Of a stretch of 64,000 nucleotides of DNA, positions 54,333 through 63,913 are shown in pieces (within the stretch, counting starts at the first letter, position 1; each line of letters starts with the position of its first letter). Origin of the DNA: Ensifer adhaerens (GTDB taxonomy: Bacteria > Pseudomonadota > Alphaproteobacteria > Rhizobiales > Rhizobiaceae); NCBI RefSeq assembly GCF_000697965.2, contig NZ_CP015880.1:3677001-3741000 (forward strand), read 5' to 3'. The notes under the pieces are model-generated. The model worked only from the letters and a program-made list of their open reading frames with translations, was not told the origin of the DNA and did no database searches. The position numbers and the translations under genes are program-made.

Positions 54333-54344
54333 TTCACGTGAAGC
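54331..54344. repeat. parS-like palindrome after the DUF1402 gene
   Basis: GATTCACGTGAAGC begins at the stop codon of the DUF1402 gene and shares GATTCACGTGAA exactly with the site after pckA at 42246. The core TTCACGTGAA is a 10-bp palindrome. Confidence 0.4.
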
Positions 54345-54405
54345 ACTTTCCTTGATTGCGCCGTAAAAACCTGAAATCCTGGGGCAATCGAGAAAGGCAA
54401 TCACC

Positions 54406-55800
54406 ATGGACATGCGTCCGGAGCCGTTCGAACCGCCGGCTCCCGTTCCCCGTGTCGGCATTCCTTCCTACCTGAAGATCATCAGGACCGTGCTGCGCAA
54501 TCCGCTCGAACTGTGGGGCGAGCCATCCTATACGCTGCCCTGGATCGAGACGAAGTTCGTTACCCAGCGCACCCTGATCGTCAACGATCCCGGCCTCATC
54601 CGCCATATCCTCGTCGATAACGTCGCCAATTACGAAATGTCGAAGGTGCGCCGGCTGATCCTGCGGCCCATCCTGCGCGACGGGCTGCTGACGGCGGAAG
54701 GTGAGGTCTGGAAGCGTTCGCGCAAGGCCATGGCGCCGGTGTTCACGCCGCGCCACGCCAAGGGCTTTGCCGGCCAGATGCTGCGCAGTTCGGAGCAGTT
54801 CGTCGAGCGCTATGCCGGAGCCCAGGAAGCTCCCTTTACCACCAATGTCGCCAACGACATGACGGAACTGACCTTCGACATCCTGGCCGAAACGCTGTTT
54901 TCCGGTGAGGTCGCCGTCGAGCGCGAAGGCTTCGTCCAGAGCGTCGAGGAATTGCTGCACCGCATGGGCCGCGTCGATCCGATGGACATTCTGCTGGCGC
55001 CCGAATGGATCCCGCGCCCGACCCGCATCGGCGGCAGGAAGGTGATGAACCGCTTCCGCTCGATCGTGTCGGAGACCATGGCGCTTCGCCGCCGCAAGAT
55101 GGCGGAGGACCCCAAGGGCACGCCGCAGGATTTCCTGACGTTGCTTCTGGAGATCGAGGGCAGCCAGGGCCTTTCGACCGCTGAGATCGAGGACAACATC
55201 CTGACCTTCATCGGTGCCGGGCACGAGACCACCGCCCGGGCACTCGCCTGGACGCTCTACTGCGTTGCCAACACGCCGGCCTATCGCGAAATCATGGAAG
55301 CCGAGATCGATACCGCGATGGCAAGCGGTGCCGAGCCGGTCGAATGGCTTGGTCTGATGCCGCATGTGCTCGCCGCCTTCGAGGAGGCGATGCGGCTCTA
55401 TCCGCCGGCGCCGTCGATCAATCGCGCGGCGATCGAGGAAGACGCGTGGACCTCACCGACTGGCGAGCGGGTGCGCATCCCCAAAGGGATCGCCGTACTG
55501 ATCATGCCCTGGACGCTGCATCGCCATGTGCTCTACTGGGATAAGCCGCGCGCGTTCATGCCCGAGCGTTTCCTGCCGGAAAACCGAGAGAAGCTGAACC
55601 GCTACCAGTATCTGCCCTTCGGTGCCGGCCCGCGCGTCTGCATCGGCGCGACTTTCGCGCTGCAGGAAGCGGTGATCGCGTTGGCAGTGATGATGCACCG
55701 CTACCGCTTCGATACGACCGCGGAAACCAATCCCTGGCCGGTGCAGCGGCTCACTACTCAACCGCGGGGCGGGTTGCCGATGAGGGTTTCGGCTCGCTGA
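54406..55800 (+). CDS. Cytochrome P450 monooxygenase
   Basis: The 464-residue protein has all P450 landmarks: the I-helix oxygen-activation motif GAGHETTARAL, the ExxR in FEEAMRLYPPAP, PERF in AFMPERFLPENREKL and the heme-cysteine loop FGAGPRVCIGATFALQEAV. No membrane anchor is present, so it is a soluble bacterial form that needs separate ferredoxin partners, none adjacent. The sequence style (short class, GAGHETTA) resembles the CYP102/CYP4-like clade in bacteria, with fatty acid or terpenoid substrates possible. The last 47 bp overlap the convergent exported-protein gene. Confidence 0.93.
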   Translation: MDMRPEPFEPPAPVPRVGIPSYLKIIRTVLRNPLELWGEPSYTLPWIETKFVTQRTLIVNDPGLIRHILVDNVANYEMSKVRRLILRPILRDGLLTAEGEVWKRSRKAMAPVFTPRHAKGFAGQMLRSSEQFVERYAGAQEAPFTTNVANDMTELTFDILAETLFSGEVAVEREGFVQSVEELLHRMGRVDPMDILLAPEWIPRPTRIGGRKVMNRFRSIVSETMALRRRKMAEDPKGTPQDFLTLLLEIEGSQGLSTAEIEDNILTFIGAGHETTARALAWTLYCVANTPAYREIMEAEIDTAMASGAEPVEWLGLMPHVLAAFEEAMRLYPPAPSINRAAIEEDAWTSPTGERVRIPKGIAVLIMPWTLHRHVLYWDKPRAFMPERFLPENREKLNRYQYLPFGAGPRVCIGATFALQEAVIALAVMMHRYRFDTTAETNPWPVQRLTTQPRGGLPMRVSAR

Positions 55801-56380
55801 AGGTCTTGCCGGGGATCGGTGACTGAACGGAACGCACCGGAGAATCCGCCGGCTTCGGCTGCTGTAGCATTTTCGACGGCTTCTTGATCGTCTTGATCTG
55901 TGCGCAGGTGGCGTCGCCGACATTGTCGCAGGGCTTGTAAACCACGATCTCGCTTCCGGCGCCATCGTCCCAGACCGCCTGGATCGTCAGCGTCTGCGCC
56001 GTTTTGGCAGGCAGCGAGATGTAGACATATTCGGCCGTCTCGTCGCCCGGCAGGTTGAAGGGCAGCTGCGGATTGCACTTGGCCAGCGGGAAGCGTTGGT
56101 CGAGCGCATCCGAATTGATCGAGTAGCGGATTTCCGATAGCCGGCAATGCATCGTCTGCAATGCCGTGAAATAGATCAGCTGCCGGTCGTCATAGTCGCG
56201 AAACTGGATCCAGCCGGTCTGCTTGTTGGCATCGAGCATCGCCTTGTAGATCGCGACTTCGGGCAGCTGCGGCTTGTATTCCTCTTCCTCCGCGTCCTGT
56301 GCGCGGGACGGCATTGCTGCAAGACACAAGATGCCCGCTGACAGCAAGGCGACGAGCAACGGATGGCGTCGTTCGAGCAT
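55754..56380 (-). CDS. Exported protein of unknown function
   Basis: The product, about 208 residues from the ATG at 56380, begins with a clear signal peptide (MLERRHPLLVALLSAGILCL, cleavage after SRA). It has an acidic linker DAEEEE and four cysteines (MHCRLSE, KCNPQLP, PCDNVGD, TCAQIK) that could form two disulfides. The C-terminus is proline- and lysine-rich. I do not recognise the family. The start at 56380 (AGGGGTCCATCGC upstream) is chosen for the signal peptide; earlier ATGs at 56398 and 56440 are possible. Its end overlaps the P450 gene by 47 bp in convergent orientation. Confidence 0.75.
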   Translation of the reverse strand: MLERRHPLLVALLSAGILCLAAMPSRAQDAEEEEYKPQLPEVAIYKAMLDANKQTGWIQFRDYDDRQLIYFTALQTMHCRLSEIRYSINSDALDQRFPLAKCNPQLPFNLPGDETAEYVYISLPAKTAQTLTIQAVWDDGAGSEIVVYKPCDNVGDATCAQIKTIKKPSKMLQQPKPADSPVRSVQSPIPGKTFSEPKPSSATRPAVE

Positions 56381-56532
56381 GCGATGGACCCCTGCCATTC
56401 TCACCGGTGTCGCTGAACTCATCGTCGATGTCTGCGACACGATGGTCTTCTCCTGAAATATGTCATATCACCGCATCGATCCCCATTGAACCCGGGGCCT
56501 CTGCGCCCCGCGCGAATTCCGGACTGCGCGAA

Positions 56533-58536
56533 TTGACCTCCCATTTTCTTCTCGGCATCGACACCGGCGGCACCTACACCGACGCCGCCCTCTTCTCGGA
56601 GACGAAGGGGGTGGTCGCCAAGGCCAAGGCGCTGACGACCCGCCATGACCTCGCGGTCGGCATTTCCGGTGCAGTCGAAGCGGTGCTCGATCAGGCCAGC
56701 GTGCCGGTCTCGGCGATCAGCATGGTCTCCCTGTCGACGACGCTTGCCACCAATGCGCTGGTCGAAGGGCAGGGCGGCCGCGCCGGCCTCGTCATGATCG
56801 GCTTCGGCCCCGAGGATCTGAAGCGCGACGGTTTGCAGGAAGCGCTCGGCTCGGACCCGGTAGTCTTCCTGCCGGGCGGCCACAATGTGCATGGCGGTGA
56901 GACCCCGCTGGACATGAGCGAGCTCGACGCCGTCCTGCCGGTGCTGGCTGATCAGGTCTCCTCCTTCGCCATTGCCGGCTACTTCGCCGTTCGTAATCCG
57001 GATCATGAAAAGCGCGTGCGCGACCGCATCCGCGAGGTCTCGCACCTGCCGGTCACCTGCAGCCACGAACTGTCCTCGAAACTCGGCGGGCCGCGCCGTG
57101 CCTTGACGACGCTGCTCAACGCCCGCCTCGTCTCGATGATCGACCGGCTGATCGGGTCCTGCGAAGGGTTTCTCAAGGCGCGCGGCATCGACGTGCCAAT
57201 GATGGTGGTGCGCGGTGACGGTGCGCTGATTTCGGCCGAGGAGGCGCGGCTGCGCCCGATCGAGACGATCCTCTCCGGTCCGGCAGCAAGCCTCGTCGGC
57301 GCGAGGCATCTGACCGGCCTCGACAACGCCGTGGTTTCGGATATCGGCGGCACCACCACCGACGTGGCCGTGCTCGATGGCGGCCGCCCGCGTCTCGATG
57401 CCGAAGGCGCCGTCGTTGGTGGTTTCCGCACCATGGTCGAGGCTGTTGCGATGCGGACCTACGGCCTTGGCGGTGATTCGGAAGTGCGCATCAACGATCG
57501 CGGCCTCAAGGCGAAGATCGACCTCGGTCCGCGCCGGCTGATGCCGCTGAGCCTCGCCGCAGCGCTCCACGGCGACGCCGTCATCTCGGTGCTGGAAAAA
57601 CAGATGCGCGCCCAGCACACCGGGCGCAACAATGGGCGCTTTGCTGTGCGTACCGGCCTGCCGGATCATCTGGCAAGCGGCCTGCAGCCACAGGAGCAGG
57701 CGCTCTACGAGCGCATCGGTAGCGTCCCCGTCTCGCTTGAAACGCTGCTCGTCTCGACGCCACAGAAGGCGACGCTCGATCGTTTGGTGGCCCGGGGGCT
57801 CGTCCATATCTGCGGTCTGACGCCGTCCGACGCCATGCATGTGCTCGGCCGGCAGTCGCAATGGAACCTCGAAGCGGCCGAGCTTGGCATTCAGCTTGCG
57901 GCCCGGACCCGCGACGGCTCCGGCCAGCCGATTGCTTCTTCTCCACAGGCGCTGGCGCAGATGATCGTCGATCGGCTGACGCGGCAATCCTCCGAGGTCA
58001 TCCTGCAGGCCTGCCTCGGCGAGGACGGCGCCGGCGCGATCGATCCCGCCGTGTCGCAGGCCGTCGATCGTGCGCTGACCCGGACGCCCGGCATCGTCCG
58101 GTTCTCACTTGGTCTCGATCGTCCGCTCGTCGGACTTGGCGCTTCGGCGCCGGTTTATTACCCGGCTATTACCGAGATGCTCGGAACCGAAGCCGCCATT
58201 CCCGAGGAGGCCGGCGTCGCCAATGCCGTCGGCGCCGTGGTCGGCCAGGTAAGCGCCACCGTCACCGTTTTCGTGACGATGCCGGAGGAGGGCATTTTTG
58301 TCGTCAACGGGGCCGGGGCCAGCGAACGCTTTCTCGATCAGGAAAAGGCTTTTGGTGCCGCGCGCCGACGGGCCGAGACCGCAGCTCTGGAGGCGGCGCG
58401 CACCAACGGTGCCGATGATCCCGCGTCGTTGCTGCGCGAGGAAATCGACGCGCCGGAGGTCGAGGGCAGCCCCAAGCTGATCGAGGCCCGGTTCATTGCG
58501 TCCGCCAGCGGCCGGCCGCGCATCGCGCACGGCTGA
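56533..58536 (+). CDS. Hydantoinase/oxoprolinase HyuA-family protein, stand-alone
   Basis: The product of about 667 residues starts with the ATP-binding actin-like fold FLLGIDTGGTYTDAALFS. It continues with LSTTLATNALVEGQGGRAGLV, the second phosphate loop VVSDIGGTTTDVAVLDGG and VVRGDGALISAEEARLRP. These define the Hydant_A_N plus Hydantoinase_A domains, ATP-dependent hydrolases of hydantoins, 5-oxoproline or acetone-type substrates. A HyuB partner is normally adjacent but none is found here, so the substrate is uncertain. The start is uncertain: a TTG at 56533 directly precedes the first beta strand, while longer in-frame starts extend into the divergent gene's control region. Confidence 0.83.
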   Translation: MTSHFLLGIDTGGTYTDAALFSETKGVVAKAKALTTRHDLAVGISGAVEAVLDQASVPVSAISMVSLSTTLATNALVEGQGGRAGLVMIGFGPEDLKRDGLQEALGSDPVVFLPGGHNVHGGETPLDMSELDAVLPVLADQVSSFAIAGYFAVRNPDHEKRVRDRIREVSHLPVTCSHELSSKLGGPRRALTTLLNARLVSMIDRLIGSCEGFLKARGIDVPMMVVRGDGALISAEEARLRPIETILSGPAASLVGARHLTGLDNAVVSDIGGTTTDVAVLDGGRPRLDAEGAVVGGFRTMVEAVAMRTYGLGGDSEVRINDRGLKAKIDLGPRRLMPLSLAAALHGDAVISVLEKQMRAQHTGRNNGRFAVRTGLPDHLASGLQPQEQALYERIGSVPVSLETLLVSTPQKATLDRLVARGLVHICGLTPSDAMHVLGRQSQWNLEAAELGIQLAARTRDGSGQPIASSPQALAQMIVDRLTRQSSEVILQACLGEDGAGAIDPAVSQAVDRALTRTPGIVRFSLGLDRPLVGLGASAPVYYPAITEMLGTEAAIPEEAGVANAVGAVVGQVSATVTVFVTMPEEGIFVVNGAGASERFLDQEKAFGAARRRAETAALEAARTNGADDPASLLREEIDAPEVEGSPKLIEARFIASASGRPRIAHG

Positions 58537-58741
58537 TCTTTTCCGTTTCGGAAACAATTCTTCGCATCCTTGCAGAATTGACAGGGAATGAATTGGTGAG
58601 AAACTGCGGCCGTTTCACGCGCGTATTGCGCATGGGCTGGTCCGAGACTCGCTTCAGGCGCAAGATCAACATGTTGGGGCGTTTTCATCGCATCCGTTCG
58701 GATCGGTGGCGCTCCTTACGTCTATTTCAAGGAGTTGGCAG

Positions 58742-60913
58742 ATGGACCGCATTGAGACGTATGGATTGAAGATTGATGCGGACCTCCATCGCTTCCTGAT
58801 GGAAGAGGCGATGCCGGGCACCGGCGTCGATGCAGAGCACTTCTTTGCTGAGCTTTCCGCCCTCGTGCACGATCTGGCGCCGAAGAACCGGGCGCTGCTC
58901 GCCAAGCGCGACGACCTGCAGGCCAAGCTCGACGCCTGGTACAAGCAGAACGGCGCCCCCAGCGATATGGAGACCTATCAGGCCTTCCTGCGCGATATCG
59001 GCTACCTGCTGCCCGAGGGTGGCGAGTTCAGCGTTTCGACCGCCAATGTCGATCCGGAGATCGCGACGATCGCCGGCCCCCAGCTCGTCGTTCCGGTCAT
59101 GAATGCGCGCTATGCGCTGAACGCCGCCAATGCACGCTGGGGCTCGCTCTACGATGCGCTCTACGGCACGGACGCGATTTCGGACGCTGATGGCGCCGAG
59201 AAGGGCCGCGGCTACAATCCGAAGCGCGGCGCCAAGGTCATCGCCTGGGCGCGAAACTTCCTCGACGCCAGTGCGCCGCTGGCGAATGGAAGCTGGGCGG
59301 ACGTTACTTCCCTGAAGGTTGCTGGCAGTGCGCTGGCGATTGGTCTCAAGGATGGTTCGAGCACTGCACTGCGCAACGCCGCTCAATTCGCCGGCTATTC
59401 CGGGGCTGAAGGTGCGCGCTTCGAGATCGTTCTCCGGCACAACAATCTGCATGCGATCGTCGTCCTCGACGCCACCACGCCGATCGGCAAGGAAGATCCG
59501 GCGGGCATCGCCGACGTCATTCTCGAATCGGCGATCACCACGATCATGGACTGCGAAGATTCTGTCGCCGCCGTCGATGCCGAAGACAAGGTTGTCGTCT
59601 ACCGCAACTGGCTCGGCCTGATGAAGGGCGACCTCGAAGAAGAGGTTGCCAAGGGCGGCAAGACCTTTACCCGTCGTCTCAATGCCGACCGCGTTTACAC
59701 GGCAACTGCCGGCGGTACGCTTTCCCTTCCCGGCCGCTCGCTAATGCTGGTCCGCAACGTCGGCCACCTCATGACGAATCCGGCTATCCTTGACCGCGAC
59801 GGCAAGGAAGTGCCCGAGGGCATCATGGACGCGATGGTGACGGCGCTGATTGCCCTCCACGATGTCGGCAACGGCGGTCGCCGCATGAACTCCCGCGAGG
59901 GTTCCATGTATGTCGTCAAGCCGAAGATGCATGGCCCCGAGGAAGTCGCCTTCGCCAGCGAGATTTTCGCCCGTGTCGAAAAGGCGCTCCGCATGCCCGC
60001 CAACACCATGAAGATGGGCATCATGGACGAGGAGCGCCGCACGACGGTCAACCTCAAGGAATGCATCCGCGCGGCCCGCGAGCGCGTCGTCTTCATCAAC
60101 ACCGGCTTCCTCGATCGCACCGGCGACGAAATGCACACCTCCATGGAAGCCGGCCCGATGATCCGCAAGGGTGACATGAAGCAGGCAGCCTGGATCGGCG
60201 CCTATGAAAACTGGAACGTCGACATCGGGCTTGAATGTGGCCTGTCCGGTCACGCCCAGATCGGCAAGGGCATGTGGGCGATGCCCGATCTGATGGCGGC
60301 GATGCTCGAACAGAAGATCGCCCACCCGAAGGCCGGCGCCAACACCGCCTGGGTGCCGTCGCCCACGGCGGCCACTCTGCACGCGACCCACTACCACCGC
60401 GTCAATGTTGCCGAGGTCCAGGCGAGCCTGAAGAGCCGCGCCCGCGCCCAGCTCTCCGATATCCTGTCGGTGCCGGTAGCCGTCCGCCCGAACTGGACGC
60501 CCGAGGAAATCCAGCGCGAACTCGACAACAACGCGCAAGGCATTCTCGGCTACGTCGTGCGCTGGGTCGATCAGGGCGTCGGCTGCTCGAAGGTTCCCGA
60601 CATCAACAATGTCGGCCTGATGGAAGACCGTGCGACGCTGCGCATCTCCGCCCAGCACATGGCCAACTGGCTGCATCATGGCGTCGTCACCGAGGCCCAG
60701 GTCGTCGAGACGATGAAGCGCATGGCGGCCGTCGTCGACAGTCAGAACGCTGATGATCCGCTCTACGTCGCGATGGCCGGCAATTTCGACCGTTCGATTG
60801 CCTTCCAGGCCGCCGTCGAACTCGTCCTCCAGGGCCGCGAGCAGCCGAACGGCTACACCGAGCCGGTCCTGCACCGCCGCCGCCTGGAGCTGAAGGCGCG
60901 CAACGCCGCCTGA
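58742..60913 (+). CDS. glcB: Malate synthase G
   Basis: GlcB condenses glyoxylate with acetyl-CoA to malate in the glyoxylate shunt and glycolate use. The 723-residue protein has the G-type architecture with catalytic blocks [70 protein letters not shown] and [18 protein letters not shown]. The ATG at 58742 follows CAAGGAG and the family length is exact. It lies 205 bp after hyuA, with TTGACA at 58578-58583 but no good -10, so its promoter is uncertain. Confidence 0.97.
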   Translation: MDRIETYGLKIDADLHRFLMEEAMPGTGVDAEHFFAELSALVHDLAPKNRALLAKRDDLQAKLDAWYKQNGAPSDMETYQAFLRDIGYLLPEGGEFSVSTANVDPEIATIAGPQLVVPVMNARYALNAANARWGSLYDALYGTDAISDADGAEKGRGYNPKRGAKVIAWARNFLDASAPLANGSWADVTSLKVAGSALAIGLKDGSSTALRNAAQFAGYSGAEGARFEIVLRHNNLHAIVVLDATTPIGKEDPAGIADVILESAITTIMDCEDSVAAVDAEDKVVVYRNWLGLMKGDLEEEVAKGGKTFTRRLNADRVYTATAGGTLSLPGRSLMLVRNVGHLMTNPAILDRDGKEVPEGIMDAMVTALIALHDVGNGGRRMNSREGSMYVVKPKMHGPEEVAFASEIFARVEKALRMPANTMKMGIMDEERRTTVNLKECIRAARERVVFINTGFLDRTGDEMHTSMEAGPMIRKGDMKQAAWIGAYENWNVDIGLECGLSGHAQIGKGMWAMPDLMAAMLEQKIAHPKAGANTAWVPSPTAATLHATHYHRVNVAEVQASLKSRARAQLSDILSVPVAVRPNWTPEEIQRELDNNAQGILGYVVRWVDQGVGCSKVPDINNVGLMEDRATLRISAQHMANWLHHGVVTEAQVVETMKRMAAVVDSQNADDPLYVAMAGNFDRSIAFQAAVELVLQGREQPNGYTEPVLHRRRLELKARNAA

Positions 60914-60940
60914 TTCGCCACCGAAGTCGGGGTATTGGAA

Positions 60941-60976
60941 AAGAGCCGTGCGTTCACATGAACGCACGGCTCTTTC
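60941..60976. terminator. Bidirectional terminator between glcB and the chemotaxis receptor
   Basis: A 15-bp perfect stem (AAGAGCCGTGCGTTC / GAACGCACGGCTCTT) surrounds an ACAT tetraloop; T residues follow on both strands. It lies between convergent genes. Confidence 0.9.
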
Positions 60977-61025
60977 GTTTCAGCGGTGGTCCGGTCTTCC
61001 AGACACGATCGCAGCCCGTGCCGCT

Positions 61026-62951
61026 CTAAAACTCCGCCCAGCCGTCCGTTGCGAGTGCGGCATTGCCGTGGGTGGCATAGGGGGCTGGTCGGCGTACCGG
61101 CTGAGGACGTCCCTGGTCACGCGTGGTTGCGGCGACTGCCGGGGCAGGCGCCATCGGCCTGCCCTTTGGCTGGGCCTCGCCGGCGAGCGTGAAACGGTCG
61201 ATCAGGTTGCGCAGGTTCGTGCCTTCCTGCGCCAGCGTCGCGGAGGCCGCATTGGCTTCCTCGACCATCGCTGCGTTCCGCTGCGTTACCTGGTCCATCT
61301 GGTTGACGGCGGTGTTGACTTCGCTCAATCCCACCGACTGTTCGCGGGCGGAGGTGGCGATCGCCGCCATGTGTTCGTTGATCGTGATCACATGCGCTTC
61401 GATCGTCTGCAGCGCCTCGCCGGTGTCGCGCACCAGGTGCACGCCGTTCTCGACCTCCCGGCTCGATGTACGGATGAGATCCTTGATTTCTTTCGCAGCC
61501 TTCGCCGAGCGCTGAGCGAGCTCGCGCACCTCCTGGGCCACGACGGCGAAGCCCTTTCCCGCTTCGCCGGCCCGCGCTGCTTCGACGCCGGCATTCAGCG
61601 CCAAGAGATTTGTCTGGAAGGCGATCTCGTCGATGACGCCGATAATGCTGGAAATCTGGCTGGAGGATTCCTCGATCCGACGCATGGCTTCCACCGCGTT
61701 GGCGACGACGACGGCGGATTGGGCCGCGCTGGTCTTCGCCTCGCCGGCGATGTCGCGTGCCTCCTCCGTCCGTCTTGAGGAATTGCTGACATTGGCGGTG
61801 ATCTGATCGAGCGCCGCGGCCGTTTCCTCGAGAGACGCGGCCTGCTGTTCGGTGCGCTTGGACAGGTCGTCGGCGCTCTGGCTGATTTCGCGCGTGCCCA
61901 TGCCGATGTTTTGGGCGCTGTCGGCAACGGCGAGAAGCGCATCGTTCAACTGCGCGGCCGCCTTGTTGAGGTCGTGCCGCAATTGTTCGAACTCGGCGGC
62001 GAACGGCTCATGTAGCTGAACGGCGAGATCGCCGTTGGCCAGCCGCTGCAGGCCGCCGGCAAGTCCGGCGGTCGCCTGCGTCAGCTTTTCCTGCGCCGCC
62101 TGCTCCGCCGCCTTCTGGACGCGGACACGTTCGGCCTCGCCGTTGCGGCGGTTCTCCTCGGCCTCCGCCTGCAGCCGAAGATTCGAGCGCGCCGCCTCGC
62201 GGAAGGATTGAATGGCGCGGGCCATTTCGGCGATCTCGTCCTTGCCGCGCACCGGCTCGTCGGCATCTTCAACGTGGCCGTCGATCAGCCGGCGCATGGC
62301 GGCGATCTGGCGGGCGAGCGGTCCGACGACGCCGCGCAGCACCACAAGCAGGGTGCCGCCAGCAAGCGCCACGACGAGAACGATGATCCCAATGTTGAGT
62401 GTCTGTACGGTTTCGAACTCGTGATGCTTGGCCTCGAAGGCCGTACCCGAAAGTTCGACCTGCAGGTCCGAAATCTCGGAGATCGTGGCCGTCAGCGGAT
62501 CGATCGTAGCGTAGAGCTTGTCGCGCACGAAGGCATCAAGAGCCTTCTGGTCCTTGGCCGAGAGGATTTGCGTGAGTGCCGTGATCGAATCCATCGCAAC
62601 GACCATCTGGCTTCGTGCATTGTCGACGAGGTTCCGTTCCTCGTCGGTCATCGAGGTCGCCGCATAGGCATCCCAGTTTGACTTGATCGTTTCCCGTGCG
62701 GCATTGACCGAGGCAAGCCCGCTCTCCATCGATTCGTTGCCATTGCGCACCTTGTGGGCAGCATCGACGATCGAGACCGCAAAGGCGTCGGAAGTCGCCT
62801 TCAGGTTCTTCAGCGGCACAATGCGATCGGCGTAGACCGCGTCCATCATGTCGCTGGTTTCCGACAGCGTGCTCTGGCTGTGAATAGCGATGCCGATAGC
62901 GATGGATGATAGAAGCGCGATTGCGCCGATAAGCTTGGTCTTGATCAGCAT
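61026..62951 (-). CDS. Methyl-accepting chemotaxis protein
   Basis: The 641-residue transmembrane receptor has a first membrane helix at about 7-27 ([17 protein letters not shown]), a four-helix-bundle periplasmic domain to about 185, a second membrane helix ([19 protein letters not shown]), HAMP at about 215-270 and the kinase-control hairpin tip [20 protein letters not shown]. The C-terminus GWAEF fits the xWxxF pentapeptide that tethers CheR/CheB, found in a subset of rhizobial receptors. The ATG at 62951 follows GGGAGGGA; 39 earlier codons are rejected. No che genes are adjacent, so it signals to the main chemotaxis cluster. Confidence 0.94.
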   Translation of the reverse strand: MLIKTKLIGAIALLSSIAIGIAIHSQSTLSETSDMMDAVYADRIVPLKNLKATSDAFAVSIVDAAHKVRNGNESMESGLASVNAARETIKSNWDAYAATSMTDEERNLVDNARSQMVVAMDSITALTQILSAKDQKALDAFVRDKLYATIDPLTATISEISDLQVELSGTAFEAKHHEFETVQTLNIGIIVLVVALAGGTLLVVLRGVVGPLARQIAAMRRLIDGHVEDADEPVRGKDEIAEMARAIQSFREAARSNLRLQAEAEENRRNGEAERVRVQKAAEQAAQEKLTQATAGLAGGLQRLANGDLAVQLHEPFAAEFEQLRHDLNKAAAQLNDALLAVADSAQNIGMGTREISQSADDLSKRTEQQAASLEETAAALDQITANVSNSSRRTEEARDIAGEAKTSAAQSAVVVANAVEAMRRIEESSSQISSIIGVIDEIAFQTNLLALNAGVEAARAGEAGKGFAVVAQEVRELAQRSAKAAKEIKDLIRTSSREVENGVHLVRDTGEALQTIEAHVITINEHMAAIATSAREQSVGLSEVNTAVNQMDQVTQRNAAMVEEANAASATLAQEGTNLRNLIDRFTLAGEAQPKGRPMAPAPAVAATTRDQGRPQPVRRPAPYATHGNAALATDGWAEF

Positions 62952-63172
62952 GCCAGTCCCTCCCGAGCGGAATTTCGTGGGCACACTGTTTCGATTATTT
63001 AGATAACGCTTACTTAATAAGCGGCTGAATTTAAGTCGAAATTGAACTTTCCGAGCGGACAGGGACAAATACCGCGACCCTGATTTGAGCGCGAATCAGG
63101 ACGGCAACTTTGCGTCGATGGTGTGCCTGCTTGCGGCTTTCGCTCGGAAGTTGGGTGACGTGAGCGCGAACG
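62952..63172. other. Intergenic control region of the chemotaxis receptor
   Basis: No gene is supported. The AT-rich part contains CGCTTA-CTTAA-TAAGCG (63007-63023), a perfect 6-bp dyad, and TTAA-N7-TTGA (63031-63045), one mismatch from the CtrA site TTAA-N7-TTAA. Both lie 55-95 bp upstream of the receptor start and could regulate it. Confidence 0.35.
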
Positions 63173-63201
63173 AAAAAAGCCGCCGACAGAGTCGGCGGCT
63201 T
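63173..63201 (-). terminator. Rho-independent terminator after the L,D-transpeptidase gene
   Basis: On the minus strand GCCGCCGAC / GTCGGCGGC form a 9-bp stem with a 3-base loop, ending in TTTTTT, about 22 bases after the stop. Confidence 0.88.
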
Positions 63202-63223
63202 CGTCAGTCTCGATCTGATTCGA

Positions 63224-63913
63224 TTACTGCTGGACGACGACGCGGGCGCTCTTGCCGGGGCGAACGCGCGAATAGAGGTCGATGATGTCCTGGTTGATCA
63301 GGCGGATGCAGCCGGACGAAGCGGCGGTACCGATCGAGGACCATTCCGGCGTGCCGTGCAGACGGAACAGTGTATCCTTGCCCTGGTCATTGAAGAGGTA
63401 GAGGGCACGGGCGCCAAGCGGGTTCTTGAGGCCGGGACCCATGCCATCTTCGACGTACTTGGCGACTTCCGGCTTGCGTTCCGCCATTTCCTTCGGCGGA
63501 TGCCACATCGGCCATTCCTGCTTCCAGGCAATATAGGCTTCGCCTTCCCATGCAAAACCGGCCTTGCCGACGCCGATGCCGTAACGAACGGCCTTGCCGC
63601 CCGGCAGCACGTAGTAGAGGAAGCGATTCGGCGTGTTGACGACGATCGTTCCGGGGCGCTCGCTGGTGGCGTAATCGACGATCTGGCGATGGAAACGGGT
63701 ATCGACCTTGCTGATCGGAATGGCCGGCAGCGCGTAACCGTGATCCTCAACTGCGCCATAATCGCCGTTAAAGATCTGATTCGTAGCAACCTGTACCGTT
63801 GCGGGCGCGGGTTCGTTCGCAGCCGTTTCGGGCTTGGACGAGGTCGTCGAGCAGCCGGCAACGGCGAGTGTCGCCGCGAGGCTGCACAAGAGGAAGGCAT
63901 TGCGGAAGCGCAT
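63224..63913 (-). CDS. L,D-transpeptidase lipoprotein (YkuD family)
   Basis: The 229-residue exported enzyme cross-links peptidoglycan or attaches outer-membrane proteins to it. It has a lipobox LAVAGC with the lipid-bearing Cys21, a short linker, and the YkuD domain with RFLYYVLPGGKAVRYGIGVGK and the catalytic motif HGTPEWSSIGTAASSGCIRL (His, and Cys in SSGCIR). GPGLKNPLGARALYLF is the substrate-side loop. The start ATG at 63913 directly precedes the signal peptide MRFRNAFLLCSLAATL. It stands alone with a terminator after it. Confidence 0.94.
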   Translation of the reverse strand: MRFRNAFLLCSLAATLAVAGCSTTSSKPETAANEPAPATVQVATNQIFNGDYGAVEDHGYALPAIPISKVDTRFHRQIVDYATSERPGTIVVNTPNRFLYYVLPGGKAVRYGIGVGKAGFAWEGEAYIAWKQEWPMWHPPKEMAERKPEVAKYVEDGMGPGLKNPLGARALYLFNDQGKDTLFRLHGTPEWSSIGTAASSGCIRLINQDIIDLYSRVRPGKSARVVVQQ

